Shown piece after piece: positions 24,224 to 31,559 of a stretch of DNA of 33,054 bases. Below the pieces are notes generated by a model. That model made no database searches. It saw only the letters and a program-made list of their open reading frames with translations, and was not told the DNA's origin. The stretch comes from Clostridiales bacterium (GTDB taxonomy: Bacteria > Bacillota > Clostridia > Christensenellales > Aristaeellaceae). How positions within the stretch are numbered: the stretch's first letter is position 1; each line of letters begins with the position of its first letter. Position numbers and translations under genes: made by a program. The DNA lies in contig SFET01000022.1 of NCBI GenBank assembly GCA_004557125.1, forward strand, positions 1 through 33,054. Direction: 5' to 3'.

Positions 24224-25015
24224 ATGGACAAGCAAACGCCGCTTTTTGAAATGAAGGCAGTGACCAAAAAATTCAACACCGTGGAGGCCCTTCGCGGGGT
24301 GGATCTCTCCATCGGCAGCAACGAGACGATCGGCCTGCTCGGCGACAACGGTGCGGGAAAATCGACGCTGATCAAGATCATTACGGGCGTGCACGAGCCG
24401 ACCTCCGGAGAGCTGTTCTGGAAGGGAGAGAAGCTGACCAACTACAATGTCAACACCGCCCGCGATCTGGGCATCGAGACCGTCTTTCAGGATCGTGCCC
24501 TGTGCGAACAGCACAGCATCTGGCGCAACATCTTCATGGGGCGGGAGATCACCAACCGCTTCGGCATGCTGAAGGTGCGCGAGATGAAGGAAAAGACCGC
24601 CGATCTGATGAAGAACACCATGGGCTTTACCTCCGATGCGGTGCAGCCGGACAATACGGTGGGGTTCATGTCCGGCGGTGAGAAGCAGGGCGTCGCCATC
24701 AGCCGCGCACTGGCATTCAATGCGAACCTGATCATCCTGGACGAGCCGACCACGGGCCTGTCCCTGGCAGAGACGCAGAAGGTATTGGGGTTCATCCGGC
24801 GCATCAAGGCGGAGAACAAGGCCTGCATCTTTATTTCCCACAACATCTACCACGTCTATCCCGTCGTCGATCGGATCGTGTTGATCGATCGCGGCAGGGT
24901 GGCTTACAACTATCGCAAGGACGAGGTTTCGCTGGACGATCTGATCCGGAGCATGTATGAGGTGGCCGGACATGAGCTGACGGACGAGATGAACAGTGCC
25001 GGAGCGGGAGGCTGA
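24224..25015 (+). CDS. Sugar ABC transporter ATP-binding protein, single NBD
   Basis: The 263-residue protein has Walker A GDNGAGKST near residue 41, signature MSGGEKQGVAISRA, Walker B LIILDEPTTGLS and a late ISHNIYHVYPVVDRIVLIDRGR. This is the sugar-type (RbsA/XylG) ATPase, but it has one nucleotide-binding domain instead of the two fused ones in RbsA, as in FrcA-type systems, so it would dimerise. It powers the permease encoded next to it. GGGGGAG precedes the ATG. Confidence 0.93.
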   Translation: MDKQTPLFEMKAVTKKFNTVEALRGVDLSIGSNETIGLLGDNGAGKSTLIKIITGVHEPTSGELFWKGEKLTNYNVNTARDLGIETVFQDRALCEQHSIWRNIFMGREITNRFGMLKVREMKEKTADLMKNTMGFTSDAVQPDNTVGFMSGGEKQGVAISRALAFNANLIILDEPTTGLSLAETQKVLGFIRRIKAENKACIFISHNIYHVYPVVDRIVLIDRGRVAYNYRKDEVSLDDLIRSMYEVAGHELTDEMNSAGAGG

Positions 25016-25020
25016 TCCAC

Positions 25021-26160
25021 ATGACATCCAGAGAATTGATGCTTTCGACCCTGCGGGGAGAGCCGACGCCACGGGTCGCATGGGCGCCTTTTCTGACCTA
25101 CTGGTGGGATTACAATACCAACCCCAGGGCCGAAGCGAAGGGGGAGGCCGGCTTCAAGGCCTCCGTTGGCTGCGATGTGCTGATGCGGGGACACTGCGAC
25201 CGCCCGGTGCGCAGCGAATACCGGGATCTGTACGCTTTCCGAACGATCTATGGAAAGACCCGCATTGAGGAAAAAATCGAGGGGAAATACAAGTATGTCC
25301 GCTATGTGACGCCGGTGGGAGAGCTCATGGCGACCTATACGTTCTCGCCGGAAGGAAATACCTGGTTCCTGACGGGACATCCGGTCAGGGAGGAGGGCGA
25401 CTTTGACATTCTGCGCTACATCATTCAGGATCAGGCGGTGGAAGCGGACGACGGTTATCTGAAGGAAATCCGCCGGCTCCCGGAGGCACTGTTTGTGCCG
25501 CTGGTCAGTCCGCTGGGAAAGACCGGCTTCCAATCCATGATTGAATTCTGGGTGGGCACGGAGGAACTGGCATATGCCATGTGCGATTATCCGGAGGAGA
25601 TCGAGGAGACGCTGAAGGTGATGTATGCGCTCTCAGACGCCAGCGCGCGGATTTCGGCACAGTCCGAGGCGGAGGTGTTCATCAGCTGGGAGGATACGTC
25701 CACGACGAATATTTCCCCGAGGTGGTACGAGGACTACATTCTTCCCGAGATCAACAACTGGTGCGACATCCTCCACGCCAAAGGGAAGCTGTATATGCAG
25801 CACGCCTGCGGACATCTCAAAGCGCTGGCTCCGCTGATTGCGCAGTCCAAGATCGACGCGCTGGAGTCCGTTTCCGCGCCGCCGACCGGAAATACGAATA
25901 TTCTTGCGCTGAATGAGATCCTGCCGGAGCGGATTGCGCTCATCGGCGGCCTGGAGCCGACCTTCATCATGGGTGCGACCGACGACGACCTGCTGGAAAA
26001 GGTCCGTGAGGAGCTGGATGCACTTCGCAACCGCAGGTTTATTCTGGCAAATGCGGATTCCTGCCCGCCGATGGTCGATATCAACCGCTTCGGCCTGGTG
26101 ACGCGGGAGGTCTACCGCTACTTTGGCATGACAGCACCGGATATTGAGATCTATCAGTAA
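25021..26160 (+). CDS. UroD-fold protein with zinc methyltransferase signature (MtaA-like)
   Basis: The 379-residue protein has the uroporphyrinogen decarboxylase fold: MTSRELMLSTLRGE at the start, VSPLGKTGFQSMIEFWVG, SWEDTSTTNISPRWYEDYILPEIN and IGGLEPTFIMG. True HemE decarboxylates uroporphyrinogen III; the MtaA/MtbA branch transfers methyl groups from a corrinoid and binds zinc with H-x-C-Xn-C. Here His261-x-Cys263 (HACGHLK) and Cys348 (ADSCPP) match that zinc pattern, so a methyl-transfer function is more likely than heme synthesis. The gene is six bases after the ATPase gene and just before the GH31 gene, so it belongs to the sugar operon. No corrinoid protein is encoded in this window. 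The substrate is unknown. Confidence 0.85.
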   Translation: MTSRELMLSTLRGEPTPRVAWAPFLTYWWDYNTNPRAEAKGEAGFKASVGCDVLMRGHCDRPVRSEYRDLYAFRTIYGKTRIEEKIEGKYKYVRYVTPVGELMATYTFSPEGNTWFLTGHPVREEGDFDILRYIIQDQAVEADDGYLKEIRRLPEALFVPLVSPLGKTGFQSMIEFWVGTEELAYAMCDYPEEIEETLKVMYALSDASARISAQSEAEVFISWEDTSTTNISPRWYEDYILPEINNWCDILHAKGKLYMQHACGHLKALAPLIAQSKIDALESVSAPPTGNTNILALNEILPERIALIGGLEPTFIMGATDDDLLEKVREELDALRNRRFILANADSCPPMVDINRFGLVTREVYRYFGMTAPDIEIYQ

Positions 26161-26178
26161 AGAAAGAGGAGGCGGGTT

Positions 26179-28182
26179 ATGGCACTTTTTACGAGTCAGG
26201 AGGGCCGGCTGATTCGCCGGTATGATGGGGAGACGCTGTGGATCGAACCCTGGGGTGAAAACGCGCTGCGCGTGCGCGCCAGCTACCTGCCGGAGATGCC
26301 GCAGCAGGACTGGGCGTTGCTTGCACCGGCGCCGGTGGAACCGGAGATCCGGATCGAAGAACGGACTGCGACCATCGTCAACGGCAAGATTCGCGCCGAG
26401 ATCTCCGAGGGAGGCTGCATCAGCTTCTATGATGGAAACGGAAATCTCCTGCTGGAGGAGCAGTGGCGCACGCGGGATCCGGGACATACGCAGCAGAGCT
26501 CGCTGGAGATCCGCGGCAGAGAGTTCCGGCCGATTTTGGGCGGAGATTACAAGCTCACCATGCGCTTTGAACCCAATCCGGGAGAGAAGATCTTTGGCAT
26601 GGGTCAGTATCAGGACGACTGTCTGGACAAGTCCGGCTGCAGCCTGGAGCTGGCGCATCGGAATTCGCAGGCGAGCGTGCCCTTCTACGTTTCTTCGAAG
26701 GGCTATGGATTCTTATGGCACAATCCGGCGGTGGGCCGCGCAACCTTTGGCCGCAACGTCATCGAGTGGCGGGCGGAGGCCACCCGCCTGATGGACTACT
26801 ATATCGTCGCCGGGGATACGCCCGGGGAGATCCTGCATGCGTATGCGGACGCCACCGGCCACAGCCCGATGATGCCGGATTACGGCATGGGATTCTGGCA
26901 GTGCAAGCTGCGCTACCGCACGCAGGAGGAGCTGCTGCAGGTGCTGCGGGAGCACAAGAAGCGCGGCTTGCCGCTGGACGTGATTGTGGTGGACTTCTTC
27001 CACTGGCCGATGCAGGGCGACTGGCGCTTTGACGAGACGGAATTCCCGGATCCGGAGGCGATGATCCGCGAGGTCAACGAAAACGGCGCAGAGCTGATGG
27101 TTTCCATCTGGCCCTACGTGGACACCCGCAGCGAGAACTATCCGGAGATGCTGGAGAAGGGCTACCTTGCACGGGTTGATCGCGGCGTACGCTATTCCAT
27201 GGATTACTGCGGCAATACCATCCCCTTCGACGCGACCAATCCGGAAGCGTGCAAATTTGTCTGGAGCGTCGCCAAGCGCAACTATTTTGACAAGGGCGTG
27301 CGGCTGTTCTGGCTGGATGAGGCGGAGCCGGAGTGCAAGGTTTACGATTACGATCTCTACCGCTACCAGAAGGGCCCGGTGCTCCAGGTGGGCAACATCT
27401 ATCCGCTGGAATATGCGCGCACGTTCTTTGAAGGCATGCAGGAGAGCGGCATGGAGAATCCCATGAATCTGCTGCGCTGCGCCTGGGCGGGAAGCCAGCG
27501 CTACGGCGCGCTGGTTTGGTCCGGCGATATCGATACGACATTCCAGTCCCTTCGCTCCCAACTCTCCATCGGCCTGTCCATGGGCATGGCGGGCATCCCC
27601 TGGTGGACGACGGATATCGGCGGTTTCCTGGGCGGCGATCAGGACGATCCGGACTATCGCGAGCTCATGGTGCGCTGGTTCCAGTTTGGCGCCTTCTGTC
27701 CGGTGATGCGCCTGCACGGGTACCGGCTCAATCGCGAGGATTCTGCCAATCCCGCCAAGGCGGATACGGGCGGACCGAACGAGGTGTGGAGCTATGGTGA
27801 GGAGGTCTATCAGATCCTGCGCAAGTATATGTTCCTGCGCGAGGAGATGCGGCCGTACATCTCGAGCATCATGAAGGATGCGGCAGAGGCCGGTGCGCCC
27901 GTGATCCGTCCGCTGTTCTTCGACTTCCATACCGATGCAGCTGCCGTTGAAGTGACCGACCAGTACATGTTTGGCCCCGACGTGCTCGTGGCGCCCATTC
28001 TGGAACTCGGTATGCGGAAGCGCAAGGTCTACCTGCCCAAGGGAGAGACCTGGATCGATCTGCAGAGTGGTGCCGAGTATTGCGGTGGCCAGACCATCGT
28101 GGTCGATGCGCCGCTGGAGGTCATCCCGGTGTTTGAACGAAAGGGCGGCAGCTTCAGCTCGCTGCGGCGGCCCACAGCTTAA
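26179..28182 (+). CDS. GH31 glycoside hydrolase (alpha-xylosidase/alpha-glucosidase type)
   Basis: The 667-residue enzyme has an N-terminal beta-sandwich (about 1-215), the catalytic barrel (about 216-560) and C-terminal beta domains. Catalytic residues are visible: nucleophile Asp380 in FWLDEAEPE and the probable acid/base Asp450 in VWSGDIDTT. DVIVVDFFHWPMQGDW and GIPWWTTDIGGF also belong to GH31. No signal peptide is present, so it acts in the cytoplasm on imported substrate. GH31 includes alpha-glucosidases, alpha-xylosidases and sulfoquinovosidases; the FWLDEAEPE form favours the alpha-xylosidase/glucosidase side. AGAGGAGG lies before the ATG. It is the last gene of the sugar operon, 18 bases after the UroD-fold gene. 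Confidence 0.93.
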   Translation: MALFTSQEGRLIRRYDGETLWIEPWGENALRVRASYLPEMPQQDWALLAPAPVEPEIRIEERTATIVNGKIRAEISEGGCISFYDGNGNLLLEEQWRTRDPGHTQQSSLEIRGREFRPILGGDYKLTMRFEPNPGEKIFGMGQYQDDCLDKSGCSLELAHRNSQASVPFYVSSKGYGFLWHNPAVGRATFGRNVIEWRAEATRLMDYYIVAGDTPGEILHAYADATGHSPMMPDYGMGFWQCKLRYRTQEELLQVLREHKKRGLPLDVIVVDFFHWPMQGDWRFDETEFPDPEAMIREVNENGAELMVSIWPYVDTRSENYPEMLEKGYLARVDRGVRYSMDYCGNTIPFDATNPEACKFVWSVAKRNYFDKGVRLFWLDEAEPECKVYDYDLYRYQKGPVLQVGNIYPLEYARTFFEGMQESGMENPMNLLRCAWAGSQRYGALVWSGDIDTTFQSLRSQLSIGLSMGMAGIPWWTTDIGGFLGGDQDDPDYRELMVRWFQFGAFCPVMRLHGYRLNREDSANPAKADTGGPNEVWSYGEEVYQILRKYMFLREEMRPYISSIMKDAAEAGAPVIRPLFFDFHTDAAAVEVTDQYMFGPDVLVAPILELGMRKRKVYLPKGETWIDLQSGAEYCGGQTIVVDAPLEVIPVFERKGGSFSSLRRPTA

Positions 28183-28195
28183 TCCCGACGCAAAG

Positions 28196-28220
28196 CAGGG
28201 GAGGCGAAGTGCCTCCCCTG
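28196..28220. terminator. Bidirectional stem between the sugar operon and the XRE gene
   Basis: CAGGGGAGGC and GCCTCCCCTG are perfect ten-base arms with a five-base loop. TTGGATTCT follows on the plus strand and CTTTGCG on the minus strand. It lies between convergent genes and likely serves both. Confidence 0.65.
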
Positions 28221-28228
28221 TTGGATTC

Positions 28229-29281
28229 TCAGCAGTTCCGGTGGGCCGCGATCAGTTCCCGAAAGCCCGGCTCCGTGCGCAGAAAATCGTAGGCGGGGTC
28301 GGTCTCCAGGCTGTCGAGCAGCGAAGATAGCATCCTGTGCATGTCGGGTCGGCCGTGCGCACCGGACAGGCGGCGGAACAATAGCGTCTCCTCCGGCTTC
28401 CAGGGCTCGGCGGCGGCCTGAAGCAGCTGTCCGAGCAGCTTCAGACTCTCCGCTGCGTCGCGGCGCTTCAGGGCCAGGTTCAGCGGTGCGATCGCGGCGT
28501 TGTACGCCCACAGCTCCATCAGCCGGGTCAGATCCGCCGAGCGTTGCGCCATCTCCGCCGCCGCGCCGTCGTTTTTGCAGCTCATCTCCACGTCGATCAG
28601 CTGCCACAGGTAACTCTGCGCCTCGTTGATGCACCGCAGCAGCGCCTGCGCCGCCAGCCGTCCCGCCTCCTCCGTGCGCCCCTGCTGCATGCGGATCCGG
28701 ATCTGCAACGGCGATGTGTCCAGCGGCGGCTCGCTTCCCAACTGGTCCAGCATGCGCTGGGCGGCGTCCGCATCCTCCCGGCGCAGGTGCCGCGCCGCCA
28801 GCATGTAGGCCGCACGCCTGCGAATCGCTTCGATTTCGCACGATGCGCAGCACTCGTACCATTCGTCGATCTGTGCCGCGCGCTGCTCCTGGCGGCCATC
28901 CTCCTCCGGATACAGCAGCGCCGCGCCGTCCAGCACCGAGGCGCACTGCAGGCGCAGCGCATCGCAGTGGGGGTACTGTCGCAGCTCCTCCGCCGCCATG
29001 GCAAAGGCTGCGTCCAGGCCGCTGTGCTGCGCCGCTTCCAGAACCTCTGCGGCGAAGCGCTGAATCTCCGCCTCCGTCGGATCCTCCCGGAAGCAGAACA
29101 GCTCGTTCATGTCGATTTTCAGTAGCCGTGCCAGCGGGGCCAGCAGGCTCACGTCCGGACAGGTCGCGCCCTTCTCCCACTTGTTCACCGCCGGTGCGGT
29201 CACGTTCAGCGCCCGGGCGAGATGCTCCTGGGTCAGCCCCAGCTCCCTGCGCCTGCGCTGGATCACCTGATTCATGGGCAT
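28229..29281 (-). CDS. XRE-family regulator with long helical repeat C-terminus
   Basis: The 350-residue protein has an N-terminal helix-turn-helix (residues ~5-60; LGLTQEHLARALNVTAPAVNKWEKGATCPD). About 280 residues follow that are almost all alpha-helical, with repeated Ala/Leu/Arg pairs and several cysteines. This resembles a TPR-like array, as in many clostridial XRE regulators that sense peptides or proteins, but the exact family is not clear. ATG 29281 follows GGAGGAG. It has its own promoter and faces the sugar operon. Its target genes are unknown. Confidence 0.88.
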   Translation of the reverse strand: MPMNQVIQRRRRELGLTQEHLARALNVTAPAVNKWEKGATCPDVSLLAPLARLLKIDMNELFCFREDPTEAEIQRFAAEVLEAAQHSGLDAAFAMAAEELRQYPHCDALRLQCASVLDGAALLYPEEDGRQEQRAAQIDEWYECCASCEIEAIRRRAAYMLAARHLRREDADAAQRMLDQLGSEPPLDTSPLQIRIRMQQGRTEEAGRLAAQALLRCINEAQSYLWQLIDVEMSCKNDGAAAEMAQRSADLTRLMELWAYNAAIAPLNLALKRRDAAESLKLLGQLLQAAAEPWKPEETLLFRRLSGAHGRPDMHRMLSSLLDSLETDPAYDFLRTEPGFRELIAAHRNC

Positions 29282-29323
29282 TTGCTTCTCCTCCTTGCGT
29301 GAATGACGGGGTCCGTTGCTTCC

Positions 29324-29352
29324 ATTATAATGCTTTGTTGGCGCGGACACAA
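29324..29352 (-). promoter_or_regulatory. Sigma-A promoter of the XRE-helical repeat gene
   Basis: On the minus strand TTGTGT (29347-29352) and TATAAT (29324-29329) are 17 bases apart, about 43 bases before the ATG. Confidence 0.75.
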
Positions 29353-29414
29353 TTGAAGGTGCTTTAACTTCCGGGCAAAAAAGTTGAGCGCGGGGAAAGG
29401 TGCGCAGCCGGACG

Positions 29415-29443
29415 CAAAAAAGGCCCGCGCACATGCGCAGGCC
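29415..29443 (-). terminator. Rho-independent terminator of the hsp20 gene
   Basis: On the minus strand GGCCTGCGCA and TGCGCGGGCC (one T-G pair) with a TG centre are followed by six T residues (29416-29421). Confidence 0.88.
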
Positions 29444-29463
29444 GGGGGGAAGAAGGGCACGGT

Positions 29464-29913
29464 TTACTCGATCATCAGCGTGCGGGTGTTGGAGACGGTC
29501 GCCTGCTTCTTGGGCAGGTGCAGCTTCAGCACGCCGTTTTCATACTTGGCCGTGATGCCGTCCACATTGACGCCGGAGATATCGTAATTCCTGCTGTAAC
29601 TGCCGTAGGAGCGCTCACAGCGGATCACCTGGTTCTGATCGTTCTTGTCCTCGTGGCTGGAGCGACGCTCGGCGCGCACGGTCAGCACGTCGCCGTTGAC
29701 GTCCAGGTGGATGTCCTCCTTGGCAAAGCCCGGGAGATCGGCCTCCAGCAGGTAGGCGTCGCCGGTGTCGGTGATGTCGGTTCTGAACTCGGCCAGGGCG
29801 TTGTTGCCGAAGAAGCCGCCGTTGAAGAAGTTGCGCTCGAATTCGTCCATCTCACGGAACGGATTGTAGCTGGAAATGTGATTTCTGCGGGTATAAGGAA
29901 TAATTTCAAACAT
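29464..29913 (-). CDS. hsp20: Hsp20/alpha-crystallin small heat-shock protein
   Basis: The 149-residue protein starts MFEIIPYTRRNHISSYNPFREMDEFERNFF and has the alpha-crystallin domain (about residues 40-135): TDITDTGDAYLLEADLPGFAKEDIHLDVNG, then RSYGSYSRNYDISGVN and the closing YENGVLKLHLPKK with the GVL motif. The C-terminal tail ends TRTLMIE, where LMI can act as the I/L-x-I contact that builds oligomers. Such proteins bind unfolding proteins without ATP. AGGAGG precedes the ATG. It has a leader of about 180-250 bases and a perfect CIRCE upstream, so it is probably under HrcA control. Confidence 0.96.
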   Translation of the reverse strand: MFEIIPYTRRNHISSYNPFREMDEFERNFFNGGFFGNNALAEFRTDITDTGDAYLLEADLPGFAKEDIHLDVNGDVLTVRAERRSSHEDKNDQNQVIRCERSYGSYSRNYDISGVNVDGITAKYENGVLKLHLPKKQATVSNTRTLMIE

Positions 29914-29964
29914 AAGGATGCCTCCTGTCTCTGCTTCATTCTATTTTTGCAATCCATGGAGTTT

Positions 29965-30021
29965 TTATGCGTGCCGGACACTGGACTGTTGGAATGTCTG
30001 CACGGCGGCATTGCGGTTCAT
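29965..30021 (-). CDS. Possible 18-codon upstream ORF in the hsp20 leader
   Basis: ATG 30021 is preceded by GGAAGGTGATT, a fair ribosome site, and opens an 18-residue frame (MNRNAAVQTFQQSSVRHA) that stops at TAA, 50 bases before the hsp20 ATG. Just upstream a GCCACCGG/CCGGCGGC stem (30046-30068) can form. Whether it is translated or regulates hsp20 is unknown; it may be chance. Confidence 0.25.
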   Translation of the reverse strand: MNRNAAVQTFQQSSVRHA

Positions 30022-30158
30022 AGCAATCACCTTCCTGAATTCTGGGCCGCCGGATCCGCACCGGTGGCGTTCAATGGTCTTCCTTTCCTTGGAACAATTG
30101 TATTGTAGTCCTGATTTATTGCAAAAGTATGTCGAAATCATTTCTAAACAATGAATTG

Positions 30159-30185
30159 TTAGCACTCGATCGAATAGAGTGCTAA
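30159..30185. promoter_or_regulatory. Perfect CIRCE element (HrcA operator)
   Basis: TTAGCACTC, nine bases (GATCGAATA) and GAGTGCTAA match the CIRCE consensus exactly. HrcA, the heat-shock repressor, binds this site. It lies about 246 bases upstream of the hsp20 ATG. The best minus-strand promoter I see below it is TTGCAA (30119-30124), 16 bases, TACAAT (30097-30102), which would leave CIRCE upstream of the -35. A better promoter overlapping CIRCE was not found. No hrcA gene is in the window. Confidence 0.93.
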
Positions 30186-30229
30186 CAAACACTGCAAAGA
30201 GCATTCTGTGAGGAAATCAAACTTGGGTA

Positions 30230-30258
30230 TTGACAAAGGCGAAGAATTCCTGTATAAT
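30230..30258 (+). promoter_or_regulatory. Consensus sigma-A promoter of tRNA-Trp
   Basis: TTGACA (30230-30235) and TATAAT (30253-30258) match consensus with a 17-base spacer, 21 bases before the tRNA gene, as expected for a strong stable-RNA promoter. Confidence 0.92.
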
Positions 30259-30279
30259 AAACCCTGTTCGAAAGAACAT

Positions 30280-30353
30280 AGGGGCATGGTGTAATGGTAA
30301 CACGTGGGTCTCCAAAACCTTTGTTGAGGGTTCGAGTCCTTCTGCCCCTGCCA
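30280..30353 (+). tRNA. trnW: tRNA-Trp (anticodon CCA)
   Basis: The acceptor arms AGGGGCA (30280-30286) and TGCCCCT (30343-30349) pair perfectly, followed by discriminator G and an encoded CCA end. The T-arm GAGGG-TTCGAGT-CCTTC is complete. The anticodon loop reads CTCCAAA with anticodon CCA, and the D-arm is GTGT...ACAC. One T-T mismatch lies at the top of the anticodon stem. It decodes UGG. The integrase gene starts its 3' end 47 bases downstream, so this gene is the likely attachment site. Confidence 0.95.
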
Positions 30354-30360
30354 TTTTCTT

Positions 30361-30394
30361 AGTACGATCTGCTGCAAACGGGTCGTACTTTTTT
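30361..30394 (+). terminator. Rho-independent terminator after tRNA-Trp
   Basis: AGTACGA (30361-30367) pairs with TCGTACT (30383-30389), followed by a run of T residues to 30394. Confidence 0.8.
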
Positions 30395-30400
30395 ATGCAT

Positions 30401-31333
30401 TCAGCCGATAACCGACCGCATCTCTTCGAGTGCGTCGCCATAGAGGTGGATGTAAATGTTGTACGTTATGGACACATCGGCGTGTCCAAGCAGTTTTGAC
30501 AGAATCTTAACATCGCAACCTCTGTTGTAGCAGTTGGTAGCGAAAGTGTGCCGGAGCGCATGGTTCCCTTTGTAGGGAACTTCAGCTTTTTTACAAACAC
30601 TTTTCAATCGCCATCGGAGTTGATCATACGTGGCAGGTTTTGAAGGTTCGTTCTCATCGTAAAAAATATACTCACTCTTCCTGTCAAATTCTGTCGCGGT
30701 TCGCTGAAGAATATCATACGCCTTGCTACTCAAAGGAATTCTGCGATTGCTGGATTTGCTTTTCGCTCCATCCTGAACGAATGTCGATTTGTTCTTCGTT
30801 CCAATTCGAACTACGGTCTTGTTGATTCGAATCGCTCTTCGCTCCCAGTCTATATCGCTCCACTTGAGTGCAAGCGCTTCTCCAGCCCGAAGACCATTTT
30901 CCATCATCAGCACGATCGCACAATATTGCCTGTGTCTCAGCGTCGTCAGAACACTCATCAGCTTCTTTTGCTCGATCGGATTGTACGCTTCGATTTCTTT
31001 GGCAGGCTTCTTTACTTTTTCTCGAACCGGAAGTCTGACGCCCATATAAATCGGAAGCTTGATGTCAGATCTGGAGTAAGCATATTTCAGATACGATGTC
31101 AGCAGGGTTAACTGCTTCTTGATCGTCGATAAGGAATATCCGTCATCCACCAATGCGTTCAGATAGCTCTGAATATCATCCGAATTCAGCCTGTCGAGTC
31201 GTTCGGACGATATGGAATATCTGAGCATAAGCTTGTACGAGATTTCCAAGCGATCGTATGTCGATACCTTTACTGTATTTCTTTTGTAATTTACAAGCCA
31301 CTCGCGCATGGCTTCGTCCAGCCTCTTATTCAA
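30401..31333 (-). CDS. Tyrosine recombinase (phage integrase)
   Basis: The 310-residue protein has an N-terminal SAM-like core-binding domain (residues ~5-85) and a C-terminal catalytic domain with all active residues: Arg149 (GLRAGEAL), Lys near 191-193, His258 and Arg261 (HALRHTFAT), His284 (LLGHAD) and nucleophile Tyr294 (YNIYIH). It integrates and, with a helper, excises the element. The start is likely TTG 31333 (MNKRLDEAMREW), preceded by GGGAGGTGC; an ATG eight codons inside is possible. The gene points toward tRNA-Trp, which suggests insertion at the tRNA 3' end. Its lower GC and AT-rich codons differ strongly from the flanking chromosomal genes, consistent with transfer. Confidence 0.95.
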   Translation of the reverse strand: MNKRLDEAMREWLVNYKRNTVKVSTYDRLEISYKLMLRYSISSERLDRLNSDDIQSYLNALVDDGYSLSTIKKQLTLLTSYLKYAYSRSDIKLPIYMGVRLPVREKVKKPAKEIEAYNPIEQKKLMSVLTTLRHRQYCAIVLMMENGLRAGEALALKWSDIDWERRAIRINKTVVRIGTKNKSTFVQDGAKSKSSNRRIPLSSKAYDILQRTATEFDRKSEYIFYDENEPSKPATYDQLRWRLKSVCKKAEVPYKGNHALRHTFATNCYNRGCDVKILSKLLGHADVSITYNIYIHLYGDALEEMRSVIG

Positions 31334-31361
31334 AAATGTGCACCTCCCTGAAGAATAAAAG

Positions 31362-31407
31362 GCCAAACCATACTTCGTATGTATTATAACACGAAATATG
31401 GCTTGGC
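31362..31407 (-). promoter_or_regulatory. Near-perfect palindrome covering the integrase promoter
   Basis: Seventeen-base arms (31362-31378 and 31391-31407) match at 15 positions; the core CCATACTTCGT/ACGAAATATGG differs by one base. The central 12 bases hold the minus-strand -10 TATAAT (31383-31388). The -35 is weak. Such a site is well placed for a repressor or excision factor controlling integrase. Confidence 0.7.
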
Positions 31408-31424
31408 GCTAGTTTATTCATGAA

Positions 31425-31559
31425 TTATTGGTTTTTGATTCCCTTTTGGCTGATCCACAGCACCCCGCCGACCTCGCCGTCCACCGCGCAGCCGTGTGCA
31501 TGCTGGAAACTCCGAACGGCTTGGCGCGTCTCCAGCTTGTGATCGATCTCCCGGCTTAA
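31425..31559 (-). pseudogene. Out-of-frame peptidoglycan-binding remnant after the lysin stop
   Basis: Directly after the lysin stop, the -1 frame reads LSREIDHKLETRQAVRSFQ and then HAHGCAVDGEVGGVLW, ending at TAA 31425. The stretch TRQAVRSFQ...CAVDGEVG parallels the lysin's own TQNAVEAFQ...CAVDGEVG. The DNA repeats for 26 bases exactly (31467-31492 and 31844-31869). The frame is open from just inside the lysin end, so it could be a decayed second repeat or the original C-terminus lost by a one-base deletion at the AAAA run (31580-31583). Confidence 0.6.

Noticed and set aside
25021..26160. Uroporphyrinogen decarboxylase (hemE) for heme synthesis
   Set aside because: It lies in a sugar operon, has no other heme gene nearby and shows the zinc H-x-C...C pattern of methyltransferases.
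29965..30204. A 79-codon minus-strand frame across CIRCE and the hsp20 leader
   Set aside because: It starts inside the regulatory DNA and has no homology or suitable ribosome site. Only its last 18 codons have a ribosome site, listed separately at low confidence.
30280..30353. A truncated or chimeric tRNA left by prophage insertion
   Set aside because: All arms and the CCA end are present, so the gene is complete and should be functional.
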